A DNA stretch of 64,000 nt from Symbiodinium natans (lineage: Eukaryota > Sar > Dinophyceae > Suessiales > Symbiodiniaceae): contig CAJNDS010002277.1 in NCBI GenBank assembly GCA_905221605.1, positions 209,001 through 273,000 on the forward strand. Direction: 5' to 3'. The position numbers and the translations under genes are program-made. The number at the start of each line of letters is the position of its first letter. Position 1 is the stretch's first letter. Shown in pieces: positions 21,578-33,775 of this stretch. The notes beneath the pieces were generated by a model that saw nothing but the letters and a program-made list of their open reading frames with translations, did not search any database and was not told the origin of the DNA.

Positions 21578-23956
21578 ATGCTGAGGCGATGGTTTCCATG
21601 GAGGACTTGCTTCTCGGCCTGGCACGAGAATCCTGCTGGAGCCTGGAAAGCTCCCATGCGCATGATGCGCATGATGGCTGCCGCCCGCCGCAGCAACGCC
21701 AGACCGCAGCATGTGCCAGGCAACAAGCACGCTCGTGAAATACAGAGGCCCCAGGACAGCTTCTATTCACGAACAGGGCGCAAGGGGCATGACGAGCTCC
21801 ACGTTCTTCTACCTCCAGTGGGCTCTGCGGATGTGCAAGATGCAGTTCGGAACTGGCACAGTCGTCTGAAGAAAGCGAAGACGCCAGACGATTTACTTCA
21901 GATCCTCAATCTTGCACTTGGCCGTGCAGAGCTGGACGGCAGTGTGATCCGTGCGTCTCTGCAGAAATGTGGTCATGGTCGCTGGTGGCATGCGCTCCTT
22001 GAGGTCGACAGAGTACAGCTCGAAGCCTCTGTGGAACTTCGTGTCGTCGAGCGCTCCATTTTCTTAAATGCATTGGCCTCATGCCTCAAAGACGCCAGCC
22101 TTTCTGAAAGCACGCGCCGCATTCGCAAAGACGAAGCTTTGCAAAAAGGCATGCGCATCTGGCAGGGCATGCCAGAGTCAACCAGTGAAGTGGAGTTCAA
22201 CTGCGCTCTGGGGAGTGCGTGGAATCTTTGTGCCTCCGCTGGCGGCGACACAGCTTGCGAGTGGGCGATTGAGCTGCATGAGTGGTCTTGCTCTCAGCCG
22301 TTTAAGAAGAACATTGTCACCTACACATCTTTCCTTACATTGCTTGAAAGCTGTGGATGCCAGGAGCGCGTCAACGACCTCTTGCAGCAAATTGTGCAGG
22401 AAGATAAGTTGTCTCTGAATGAGGTCGTCCTTGGAAGTCTGGTCAATGCGGCTGGCAGTGCCTTCGACTGGCAGCGTGTTGACCGGCTCTGGGGCATGTT
22501 AACCACGACTGGTGTAAGGCCCAATGTAATCTGCTATACCGCGCTTGCCAAAGCGCACATGTTGTCTGGGAGACCAGAAGCTGCAGCAGAGAGCCTGGAT
22601 GCCATGCGTGCCGCAGGTGTCGGGGCCAACGACGCCCAGGCAGCGTTGTGTTACCTGCAGGCCTTAGTGATTTGTTGCCACTCTGCGCCCACGCCATCAA
22701 ACTTCGCGCGACTGAAGCAGTGCCTTAAATGGGGTGACTCTACAATGTCTGGGGGCAGCCGGCAAATACAACAGGACTGGGAAAGGCTGGCCGCAGTGGC
22801 TGAGAGGCTTGTCCACGATCCGGCGTCGCTTCAGTTCCATGAGCTTCTGGTCCAATTGAATGCCAAGAGGAATGGCAAGATGAAGGATTGGCCGAACCAC
22901 GAAGCGGGGTCAGGCTATCTGCAAAGGTTCGTGGAAAAGAGTCGGCCCACTCCTGCCCTCTGTACAGAACTTGGGAACTTGCCCTCGTCTCATGCCCTGA
23001 TCTTGCAGATGCTACACCCTTAGAAGAGATCTCCGAGGGCGATGTCTTCGCAGGCTGGCTCCCCAGAGTGCCACAGTATAATCACGGCTTGTCGTGAGTG
23101 CCGCGGATGCCTTGAGATGCAATGAGTCCCACATGACAAGCCTGCCGAAGTGTGTCGCTGTGCAGGTACAGTCACGAACGTCGGCGTGTATGGTGTGTTT
23201 GTTGATGTGGGCGCGGCACCTCGGCCAATCATTCTCACGAGCGCACCAGGAATGCAACGTTCCCGTTGGCAAGCTGTCGATCGGCCTGGCCGTTGGCCAG
23301 CCTCAAGGTCAAAGCAGGTATGCTCTTGTATGCGAGGACTGGTGGATAAACCGCCGAATGCTGTTGACATCCAACCGCGCATTGCGCATTGTATAAGTAG
23401 TTCTTTCAGTGAAGTCACGTTGGAGTCTGATGGGTGTGCAGTTGGCATCTCAGGCGACAGCTAGTTTGAGGACGGTGTGTGTGTGAGAGAGATAGAGCGA
23501 ATTTTTGTTCAGCCATGGCTTTTTGTTCCACCGCAGTCCGGCCAGAACGCGCTCCAAAAAGAATTAGGAATGAAGGAATTGGAATATCCCCGTGTGAAAC
23601 CTGGGAGTGCCGGCGAGTCTCCTCAGCCGAGTCGAATCTGAGGTGAGAGATGCGCGCCTGAACATCCCAGCCTCCATCGGCAAAAGGTTTAGAATCGGCG
23701 ACAGCATCCCAGATGCTTGGAAGCACCCAGGTTGTCCCCCCCCCCCCCCACATGCCCCTCACGTTCCAAAGCTCCTTCTTGCCAAGTTCAATGAGAGCAG
23801 CAGTGCTTCACTTACTTCGAAGTGCGTGCCATACCGTGTTTGTGTTTGTAGCGGATGTCCAGCCTGGCCCTCATTGAGGAATGCGTCATCGAGAACGTGG
23901 ACCTCGAACAGCAGCGCATGGCTGCTGGTCTTCCGGATGCCGAGGCGGGGGGCTAA
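21578..23956 (+). CDS. pentatricopeptide-repeat protein fused to an S1 domain (S1 module 2)
   Basis: The first large exon opens at ATG 21578 and encodes a helical-repeat protein. Residues ~245-275 (NIVTYTSFLTLLESCG) and ~315-350 (PNVICYTALAKAHMLSGRPE) match the PPR pattern, with a weaker unit between them. That frame alone would stop at 23021-23023. Splicing at about 22940 (GT, phase 1) to 23009 instead adds ATPLEEISEGDVFAG. The following exons are 23166-23215 (TVTNVGVYGVFVDVGA), 23643-23714 (VRDARLNIPASIGKRFRIGD) and 23852-23956 (RMSSLALIEECVIENVDLEQ), ending at TAA 23954. All phases agree and the joined string is a complete S1 fold, GDVFxGxVTNV-YGVFVDVGA-xRDARLN-GDxIPD-ENVDLE. Introns 2-4 all begin GC and end AG (112, 427 and 137 bp). 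PPR arrays bind organellar RNA sequence-specifically, so the product is inferred to be an organelle RNA-processing or translation factor. The exact PPR-exon donor is uncertain. Confidence 0.75.
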
Positions 23957-24180
23957 TCCCTTCTCAGGTGCTTGTGATTAGGATGCGATATCGTGGTTCA
24001 CGGATTAAGGGTGCTCATTCCTCACGTGCTGGCTTTGACATGCCCCCAAGCAGCTGGCGATGTCCACCCTGTCCAGGCCGTGGTTAGGGACCTTCCGCCA
24101 AAGGCGCCGCCAGGGTGTCTGCCAAGCTCCACGGGAAATCAGCTGGTCTCTGCACTGTACGTTCTCAGCTATGGGGGCTT

Positions 24181-24266
24181 CCGAAAATAGGGGCACCCTT
24201 TTTGGGGGTCCCTTTAAGGCGATTCTATTCTATTTGGGGTATACAAAGGGGTACCCCTATTTTGGG
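24181..24266. repeat. short inverted repeat (possible MITE-like or intron element)
   Basis: CCGAAAATAGGGGCACC at ~24180 is nearly the reverse complement of GGTACCCCTATTTTGGG at ~24249. The arms are about 17 bp and the span about 86 bp. The interior is low complexity. No target-site duplication was verified. Confidence 0.5.
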
Positions 24267-24410
24267 AAATGCCCATTCTTGAAAATCCCAAAGAGTGGAG
24301 CCTGTCAACCCTGGCGCTACATCTGCCGATCTCCACAGGAGCGCACACCGCGGCCCGCTACCAAGGCGCAGGTGCCCTGGCGCCCTCCTTCTTGCATCGT
24401 AAAGAATTCA

Positions 24411-24434
24411 GGGTTTAGGGTTTAGGGTTTAGGT
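24411..24434. repeat. short telomere-type block (TTTAGGG)x3
   Basis: Three copies of GGGTTTA, opposite in orientation to the 4.6 and 9.4 kb blocks. Confidence 0.85.
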
Positions 24435-24630
24435 CGTGACTCAAGTGCTGTCCTAGGAAGGTGGCATGTATCAGCGGGCAGTGGGCCTCGTGCTGCGGAT
24501 GACAGCTTCCGTGGCCCCGCAACCCCAAGTAGATTCGGGCTTCCGAAGGGCTGTCGTAGATCCGTCCTTTGATCAGATTTTTCTGTACTTGTGATTTCCA
24601 TGATTTCCCTTTTGGATCTTCTTCTGCCAG

Positions 24631-26603
24631 GCCAAGCCCAAGCCCAAGGCCAAGGCCACGGCCGGGGCTGCGGCCCGGGCGCAGTCTCCGAGGCCACAGG
24701 CTGGCAAAGGCCTTCCGAAGGCCGAGCTGACAGGGATGATCCCACCACGGATTTCTTGGGTATTTCATGTCTTCGTTTTGAGTACCCATAGTTCTTTGTC
24801 TTGTGGACTGTCCTACAGCTTCTCTGTAGTTTGTTTCAGGCTTGTCTGCAGGGGTAGTAATTCCTGCACGTATCGCATGTCTACTGCACGTATCGCGTAT
24901 ATGTAGCTGGTTCATGACTGGCTTTTCAATTTGACCTTGGAGGCAAAAGCCAAAGCAGCGGGCAAGGCACGACAGGGATCAACATAATTATATGATAACG
25001 GTATTATCACAAGAATATATTAGCGAACTCTGAATATATATATATATATATATACATATATATATAGACAACACGTACACACACACACACACCCATGAGC
25101 CTAAGTCCGAGTGTTGCATTCGCGCTTAGAACCAGTCGACAGACCAAGAGAGGAGAGAACTAATTTGCATCCCGCGAAGAGCGCCCAAGGCAAAGGATGA
25201 GGCCCAGCTGGAGGTGGAGCGTCTTCGGAAGGCAGCGTGCATCGTGAGGTGTGAGTTTCTCAGACTCTTGAGAAGAGGGTTCGGGGTTAGGGCTGATAGA
25301 GACGGAGGTTCTAGTAGAAGATCTGCGCAGTGATGCCGTAAGCCTCTTTCGAGAAACCCAGCCGAGACATTGAGCGCCTGCAGGAGCTAGCGGAGATGAA
25401 GGCAGAGCCGAACGCGCATTCCACGCGCTTTGTTCCAGTCGGGTGAGCATTCGGGCCTGGACTCGAGGAAAGCAGCGGTTGAATTGAATCAACGGGGTGG
25501 ATGTCACTGCGGATGCCGACAGCAAGGGAGTGGCGACAGGAACTCATGCAAACAAGTATTTGGCTCTGCAGTTTCCGAAATGGTTGCAACCCAACACCTC
25601 AAACACACTAAAGCAGCTCACGGCCCCTTGCCTTGATGCTATCTTATGGATCGGGGACGACTTATGTCTGTGCGTCGAACCAAGCTACGAAGCAAGAGCA
25701 CGGGTTGTTTTTATCTGTCTGGATTGGCTGAACTGAAGCGACTTACTCAGTTGACTTGTTCTTCTGCCGAGCATACAGTCTCTCGGTTTTTTTTCCTTTC
25801 TCCTTTCCATCCTGTACTATTTGAAGTTAAAAAGCCCTCAAGCAGGCTGTCATGCGTGACTTGCGGAAGGAGCCAGTGGCTTGTAAGTGGCACATCTCGC
25901 TTTGCTTTTTTTCACCTTTCTACCGTCACTCCGAGATTGCCCCAGGAGCGTGTATCAAATGGTGCACAGCCAGCGCCAGCGCGGTCGGCCCCGAAGGCCC
26001 TTGCGCCACCACATCACGACCCTTTCCTAGCTGTCCTCCACGAGGGAAAAATTCGGAGGGTCGTTTTTCCTTTGTGGTGCTTGCGCCTTGCGCTCCTGCC
26101 AGGCCGCCGCCAGGTCGCAATCGCCAAAGCCCAGAGCAGCACCCAAAGCCACGGCCAAAGCGGCAGCAACTTCGGGACCCAAGGCGGCCACGCCGAAATA
26201 CGGGGCCTCACCGAAGGCGGGGCAGCCCCAAGGGCCATTCAGAGCATCCACTGCCATGAAGCCACCATGGAATGCTCGTCAACGTGGGCCTATCATGACA
26301 GACTCTAACACAAAACGCAAAAGCGTGACATGTTGCACCATGTTGTGCTATTCCTGAACTTCTAAGTGTAGGCATGTTTAGGATACGGTTTTCGTCTCCT
26401 TGCTCGAGAGACTAAGAACAAGCAGCAGAAAAAGAAGAACAAGAAGAAAAAGAAGAAGAGAGAACACACCCGAAGCCTATCAGAATCAGCCGGAGTCCGC
26501 CCCAATGCGTCCAGGCCAAGTCCACCGCCACGGCCAAGGCACGCACGGCGTCGCCGGCGCCGGCGGCGCCCGCTGGTCGGCGCGCCGACCAAGGCCTGCG
26601 TGA
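24631..26603 (+). CDS. Ala/Lys/Pro-rich, coiled-coil multi-exon gene
   Basis: Several candidate exons begin right after (T)CCAG or GAG and encode related low-complexity basic sequence: 24631 (AKPKPKAKATAGAAARAQSP), 24941 (AKAKAAGKARQ), 25975 (PAPARSAPKALAPP), 26103 (AAARSQSPKPRAAPKATAKA and onward to ~26360) and 26515 (AKSTATAKARTASPAPAAPA). Between them are two charged helical exons in matching phase: 25180-25243 (PKAKDEAQLEVERLRKAACI, before GTGAGG) and 25354-25442 (KPSRDIERLQELAEMKAEPN, before GTGAGC). Such tails resemble linker-histone or chromatin-type basic regions, but the helical exons have no family I recognise. The exon order is plausible; not every phase is resolved. It may be the 5' part of the S1 gene that follows at 26.9 kb. 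Confidence 0.5.
25034..25093. repeat. AT then AC microsatellite
   Basis: (TA)n at 25036-25066 followed by (AC)n at 25072-25093, intronic in the surrounding gene model. Confidence 0.9.
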
Positions 26604-26891
26604 CAGCTTTTCGACAACTCACACAACTCCTTGAGCACACGCCATTCATGTAAAGCTGCTACTGCATAACTATGGAGAACTCACACAGAACGAACTGCTC
26701 GGTACTGTCTGTACCGTTGTGAAGGTCTCTGTCTAGCAGTGAGGAATCACAACCCAGGCACTCCTCCGCACTAGTTGCAGTGCGGGGAGATTGCGTCGGA
26801 CGTTTGCGTGCGTCTGCTATTGTTTCATGAAAGCCTTCCTGCAACCTGAAGCATCTGAACCTGCCGACCTCCCAATCACCATCAACCTCAG

Positions 26892-27526
26892 GGATTCCCA
26901 TCGAGAAGCTCCGTGTCGGCGCAAGTGTGGATGGCATCGTCACAAACAAAAACCAGTCGCTGGGCTTGGATCCAAAGGTTTCAGAAGAATTGCATTGGGG
27001 TACCTTGGTCAGAGAGCGTCTGAGATCCATTTAATACATGGGAGAACCAGCATGCTTCTGTCTGTGAGACATTGAGCTCATGGTCCGAAGTGAAGGTTCG
27101 GCGTCTTTGTCAACATTGGATGCACCAAAGATGCCCGCCTCAACGTCTCCAAGGATCTGGCCAAGGCACGGACGCAGAGAAGCCTCCGCCTACTGCCGTA
27201 GCTTACCCAAACTCGAGGACATGCGAAAAGGAGACGAGATCTACGGCATGCTGATTGAGTCGGTTGCCAGCAGACTGCATTAAGTTGGTTCAGCCTGTTT
27301 GAGCTGGAAGCAGCCGAAGCAATACCACATTCTATACAGAGCCTCAAACGCTTTCCCGCCACCCCAGGATTTGGACAAGAACCAGATCTCCTGTTTCTTG
27401 GAGGACCATTGTTAGGGGGGAGGACTACTTCGTTGTTTGACAGCCTTGGCTGCCTGCAAGCTGCAGGACCCCGAGCTCTATGTGGAGGACGAGGCCCCAC
27501 CTCCCAGACGGCCGCCTCGACGATAA
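26892..27526 (+). CDS. S1 RNA-binding domain gene, 3' exons (S1 module 3)
   Basis: The exon at 26892 (after CTCAG) reads IPIEKLRVGASVDGIVTN, the first strands of an S1 domain. The exon at 27096 (after GAAG) reads FGVFVNIGCTKDARLNVSKD. The segment at 27202 (after GTAG) reads LPKLEDMRKGDEIYGMLIES. The segment at 27368 (after CCCAG) reads DLDKNQISCFLED. The last exon, 27461-27526 (after GCAAG), reads LQDPELYVEDEAPPPRRPPR and ends with TAA 27524-27526. The order matches modules 1 and 2 strand for strand. The 27.10 and 27.20 kb pieces are only 28 bp apart and in different frames; joining them in phase would need a GC-AG intron of 28 bp (27174-27201) or an indel. An RNA-binding role is inferred from S1. 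The C-terminus is acidic then Pro/Arg-rich. Confidence 0.55.
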
Positions 27527-27587
27527 CACAAGGCACTGCCTTGCATTGTTGCAATGTATTGCGGGATTTTGCAGGACGGTCGCGGCT

Positions 27588-28037
27588 TCATGTTGTCGTC
27601 AGTGTTGCCTTCATGGCAGCTCCGTTGCAGGTCCTCGAGTCTCCGTGTGGCGCAGCCGCAAAGCTGCAGCGGTCAGCTGGGCTGCAAAGTGAAATGAACA
27701 TAGCTGAATGCGGGTGCCGGTGGCGACGCACATCGATTCGCAAGCAAAAAATCGTAGACCACCCGTCCCAGCCAAGTTGAATCCGAAGCAAGCTTCGAAG
27801 CATCAGATCCGCCCGAGGGCGTGACGTCATGTAGCTTGAGTGTGTGATTTGGGGGCCTGAACAGGATGCGTTGCTCCATGCTGCTCGCCAGCATGTGAGC
27901 TGCATGTGCATGCAGGCCTTCAAGGAAGGAGTGTGTTTCACGCCACCGGTAGCCAGTCCGAGCCAGGCAGGACGGGTCTCAGCTCCCACGTTCGCCCAGG
28001 ACCCACAGCACACTGACAAGCATTCCAAGTAATGCAC
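27588..28037 (-). CDS. unassigned minus-strand ORF (149 codons)
   Basis: Open for 450 bp, Cys/Trp/His-containing, with no recognised domain. Probably a chance frame downstream of the S1 gene, but no better explanation of this stretch was found. Confidence 0.15.
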   Translation of the reverse strand: MHYLECLSVCCGSWANVGAETRPAWLGLATGGVKHTPSLKACMHMQLTCWRAAWSNASCSGPQITHSSYMTSRPRADLMLRSLLRIQLGWDGWSTIFCLRIDVRRHRHPHSAMFISLCSPADRCSFAAAPHGDSRTCNGAAMKATLTTT

Positions 28038-28770
28038 CCAGGCGTCATGTGGCTACCTGGGCGATTAAGGTGGGTGGCGAGGGGATCGCAATGACATCTG
28101 CAATGAAGGTAGAGTGATCCCTTCTGTGGGGGGTTATATATGCTTTGCATATATATATATATATATGTAAATATGTATACACATCAGCTGATCATCTCAA
28201 CTTGATTGGATCTGCTACGATGCTCGACAACATTGCGCAAGAGAAGCCGCCCTCTAGCAAGATGCTCTCGTGCCAGGCGGCGACAGATACAATGCCCCAA
28301 CTTTCTCTATCTTCTAGCTCTCCTTCAAGTGGCATAGGACCACAACAGGATAGTAAGTGATTTGCGTTGGTGCCATTGCGACTCGAGATCCTCCTCAGAC
28401 AACACCTGAGATGTACTGTGTACTACCATTTTCAATGCTGACCGGAAGAGAAGAGGAATCCGCGTGGCTTCACCCAGTCGCACGCATGAACGGCAGCACG
28501 CACGAAGCAGGTGCACGCGATCCCTCGTCCCAGTCCGACCGAGTAGATGACTGCTGGCACCGTTTGAAATGACAGCCTGCTAGAGCCTTGTAGATCGACC
28601 AGCTGTGGGCGAACCATGTGCGCTGATGTGCACTGTCGAAAGGCTCCGGGAAGCCGACGACCTTTCATTGTCCTGGCCGTGGGCGAACTTCCCAGAGCAT
28701 CGGTGCAGGAGGGCGGGTGTTGTGAGTTGTGAGGAGGCTATGCTCGGCCATTTTGCCAACCCAGACACAG

Positions 28771-30414
<1,644 letters not shown>

Positions 30415-30419
30415 CATTG

Positions 30420-30455
30420 AGTCATGTTTCACGATGTTTCACGATGTTTCATGTG
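30420..30455. repeat. 11-bp repeat (CATGTTTCACG)x3
   Basis: Three tandem near-copies just after the TAA at 30412-30414. Confidence 0.75.
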
Positions 30456-30641
30456 GCGTGAGCTGCGCCTGATTCCCTAGGAAAGCTGAGGTTTTCAGGA
30501 AGTTTCAGACTCTGGAGTCGACTTGGGTAGTGTGCACGCAGGCTGCTGCCTTTAGGGGCCGAGTTGCAGTCTTGTTCTGCCTTAGTTCTTGTTTTGATCA
30601 TTTGCTTTGGTGGTTTTGCTGAAGAGTTATTTGTGGTTCTC

Positions 30642-30989
30642 TCAATCCTTGTGCAAGGAGAAACCTTTATCTAGACCAACGTGCGTGTTAAGCCCTGAAG
30701 CTTCCACTTGCCAAAGCTTTCTGAAACACAGCCCCCACTCCAACAAGCGAGGGAAACAACGAGCAGAAAGCCGCTGCCCTGGAAAAGCTACAGCTGCCGT
30801 GCTTTGGGCGCCCAGGGCGCCACTCCCACCTTTCAGCAGTTCCTGGACATCTTCCTCCTGGAGGCCATGGAAGCACGAAATTTGTGAGGTTTTCGACCCT
30901 CGAAAGGTCGAGGCTGCCCAAATATCCTCCAAGACATTCCGAAGTCGTGTCTTGACTGCCCCCAAGGTTGCCTTCGCCGAAGCTCGCAA
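30642..30989 (-). CDS. minus-strand candidate ORF (115 codons)
   Basis: Begins MRASAKATLGAVKTRLRNVL and continues EDIWAASTFRGSKTSQISCF with an acidic helix (LQEEDVQELLKG). Composition is convincingly protein-like and it is the better of the two strands here, though a + frame (30607-31008) overlaps. No family is recognised. Confidence 0.3.
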   Translation of the reverse strand: MRASAKATLGAVKTRLRNVLEDIWAASTFRGSKTSQISCFHGLQEEDVQELLKGGSGALGAQSTAAVAFPGQRLSARCFPRLLEWGLCFRKLWQVEASGLNTHVGLDKGFSLHKD

Positions 30990-31180
30990 CCCTGATTCCC
31001 TGAAATGAATCTAATCTGAAGCTCCTCTAGTGCTCGGTTCCTGGCGCCTTATTAGCTGGCTCAAGCCTGTGAAACTCTGGGGCGTGATGTCCAAGCGTTG
31101 CCTGAAACATCCATTGATGAGCATGGCCAAGCACTGGATGAACCTTAGTTGCGCTTGGATGTCTGGTTCTTGAGGCAAGA

Positions 31181-31414
31181 GTGGCTTCCGCAATATCTGC
31201 ACACTATCCTGCGGTCGATGTGTTCGACTTTTTCTTCCCACATGTTGATGAGCAGCCACACAGCCGAGGCTCTTGGTTGCACATGTGCTGCTATTGTCAA
31301 GGTGTGCTGCGCAGCACTCGGTTCAAGTCCATGCCAGCGGGGAGGCACCAGAAAATGACCGACTGCAAAGCATCTGCGCTCACCTGCATAGGCCTCCCCG
31401 CTTGGTCGCCCTGA
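31181..31414 (+). CDS. Cys-rich candidate exon
   Basis: The frame reads AHYPAVDVFDFFFPHVDEQP, then a Cys cluster (WLHMCCYCQGVLRSTRFKSM) and an HQKMTDC string, possibly a small metal-binding module. A further Cys-rich segment (YFTPCCCGGQRTINVHMMRF) follows in another frame at 31429-31490. Unassigned. Confidence 0.3.
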   Translation: MASAISAHYPAVDVFDFFFPHVDEQPHSRGSWLHMCCYCQGVLRSTRFKSMPAGRHQKMTDCKASALTCIGLPAWSP

Positions 31415-31934
31415 AAGGTCTCAATGACAAATACTTCACACCGTGCTGCTGCGGGGGCCAAAGGACCATCAATGTACACATGATGCGCTTCGTGCGGATG
31501 GGTAGGTTTCGAACGCATCGATCCGTAATTCGATCTGTGTCATGGACGCTCTACTTGTACCGCGTCACAACTGCTGTGAGGCAGGGCTGCAACAAGAAGC
31601 TAGTTCAAGAAGTGAAATGCAAGAGCTCTGCGAAGAGAGAGAGAGGTTCGACCTTGGCCGCAAGCCCCTAGAAAGAGAGAGAGGGAGAGAAAACGTGCGT
31701 GAGAAACAAAAGACTGTGTCAGAGATGAGAAGAAGGAGCACAACAACAGTTGTGGCAATAGTAAGGTAGAAAGATACGAAGAAACAGAATCAACATGTCA
31801 TAATGGTACAAGCAAGAATCTCACGAATACTGGGGCACCATAAGACGAACGTAATACACATCCGAAAAACTGACAATACTGAAAAGAAGAACAATACGAG
31901 GAAGAGCAGTAACACGTACATATAAACAAATATA

Positions 31935-32072
31935 CAGATACACATATGTATATATATATATATGTGTATATGTATATATGTATATATGTATATATGTATA
32001 TATGTATATATGTATATATGTATATATGTATATATGTATATATGTATATATGTATATATGTATATATACAGG
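31935..32072. repeat. 8-bp ATGTATAT microsatellite
   Basis: About 14 copies of TATATGTA/ATGTATAT with a TA-rich start. Frames across it (MYICIYVY and its antisense) are artefacts. Confidence 0.95.
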
Positions 32073-32999
32073 CAATCTCTTATGCGAAAACACATTTAGG
32101 CTCAAGCCGCGAGTGGTTCGAACCTATGGCCCGACCCTCCGTGCGGGGAGGCAAAGCTAACAGGGGGGGAGAGAAAGGGAGAGGGAGACAGGTGCCCTCC
32201 CACTGCCTCAACGCTCTGAAAGCGTTTGTTCGCCAGGCGGGTTAGGAAGCTTCGTCCAAAAAAGTGGACCTCTACGGCTCGAGTCTTCAGAACAGCGAAG
32301 CGCGAACTTCGAGGCGTAAGAACTTCAGAAGCCCCATCTTGCGAACAAGGTTGGGCGGCCCCTAGCGAAGCCATAGAGAAAAGCAACAGCTGTAATAGGA
32401 GATCCCAATCGAGGGACATCGAGGGAGAGTCGATCGATCTCGTATCCGCCATTGTTTATACGGAGACGTAAAGTAGCGGGCGTGTAGCGTAAGGTTGATG
32501 GTGCTGAAGTTGTCCATCAATCGTGTGCTTCATACGTGACTCCGTTCGCTTGAACTCCATGCCGGGTGTGCACGCTTTTTGAAAGTAGGGTTTTGCCCGG
32601 GCTCCGTGGCCCCTCGCCGCATACCCATGACGTTCAGAAGCAACGAGACATTCATACAGAGAAGGGAGACAGCAAGCCGCAGCAACGCGCACTTCAACAA
32701 GTGGCGGAGGGCATGTCGTTGTTTGATGCTTTCTACGACTGCCTGTCTATCGAGAGCTGAGCCGAGCTAAGCCACGCCAAGAAGGCAAACTTTGGAACGA
32801 CTCTCAGTGTCATATTTTTCGAGCTGCCAGAATGAGCTTCCGCAAAGAGTCTCAGAGACTGCCAGGACAACACCTTGTCCGCTCTGCAAAGTTGATTCAG
32901 GATGTCGATGTTGACACGGAGGAAGCTGCCCGATTGCAAGTCGCTAAAGGTCTGATGCCATAGGTTGGAATATGTGTGGTGGCCTGCTGAGGATGTGGA

Positions 33000-33271
33000 G
33001 TCTGAGTCTGGTGATTCGACAGCAAACTACCAACTTGCAGTTTACGTGGCAAGGGATGCACCGTGACAGCATTAAAGAGGCAAAAGTGTTCGAGGGAGAC
33101 GCTTTGCTTTATCGTGCTCAACCTCCGGTCAGTCAGCCATCAGGTCATGAGATACAACTGGGGTGGATGGAACAACTGCAATGAGTTTAACGAGGGAGGC
33201 GACAGGAAGACGAAGCTGTACTGTGTCCGGGCAAAGTGGCTTGCTCATGAAGCGTGCTTGTCAAAGAGCAG
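33000..33271 (+). CDS. candidate exon(s), Asn/Cys-containing, with a frame change
   Basis: One frame reads TWQGMHRDSIKEAKVFEGDA, then LLYRAQPP. After a 16 bp GT...AG stretch (33128-33143) that preserves phase, the next frame reads VMRYNWGGWNNCNEFNEGGD and then RKTKLYCVRAKWLAHEACLS, ending before GTAATG at 33272. The NNCN-containing core resembles one in the 34.1-34.4 kb ORF (HWREVMKGCRQNNCN), suggesting two copies of an unrecognised module. Unassigned. Confidence 0.4.
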
Positions 33272-33529
33272 GTAATGTCGAAGGTCAGATGGGTGAGTAG
33301 TTACGGCCTGCCCTGACTGCACGAAATTTCGCCAAGGAGGATCAGAATCACATTCGAGGGCGCGCCTCGAGGAATCAGCCTGAGAGTTGTAGTAGACTAG
33401 GAAAAGTTGCTGCCGATCTCCGGCTTACACTATCGGTGCAAGGAGTGTTCCACTACGACTTCAAAGGAAAGAAGACCCTCAAGGACACTTGCTGCTGCAC
33501 AGGCAGTTGTAGCTCGGCCATCCATCATT

Positions 33530-33775
33530 TTCACACACACACACACATACGTTCAGGCACACACATTCAGGCACACACACACACAAATTCAGGCACACAC
33601 ACACACATACGTTCAGGCACGCACATTCAGGCACACACACACACACACACACGCACAAATTCAGGCAGACACACACACACACACATTTTCAGGCACACAC
33701 ACACACACACAAATTCAGGCAGACACACACACACACTCACACCCACCCACCCACACACACACACACGATCAGGCA
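33530..33775. repeat. CA microsatellite with 60-bp higher-order unit
   Basis: (AC)n runs punctuated by TTCAGGC. The string CATACGTTCAGGCAC recurs exactly 60 bp apart (33547 and 33607). The His/Thr- or Cys/Val-rich frames on both strands are artefacts. Confidence 0.9.

Noticed and set aside
32105-32130. GGTTCGAACC, similar to a tRNA T-arm
   Set aside because: No anticodon arm, D arm or acceptor stem could be paired around it.
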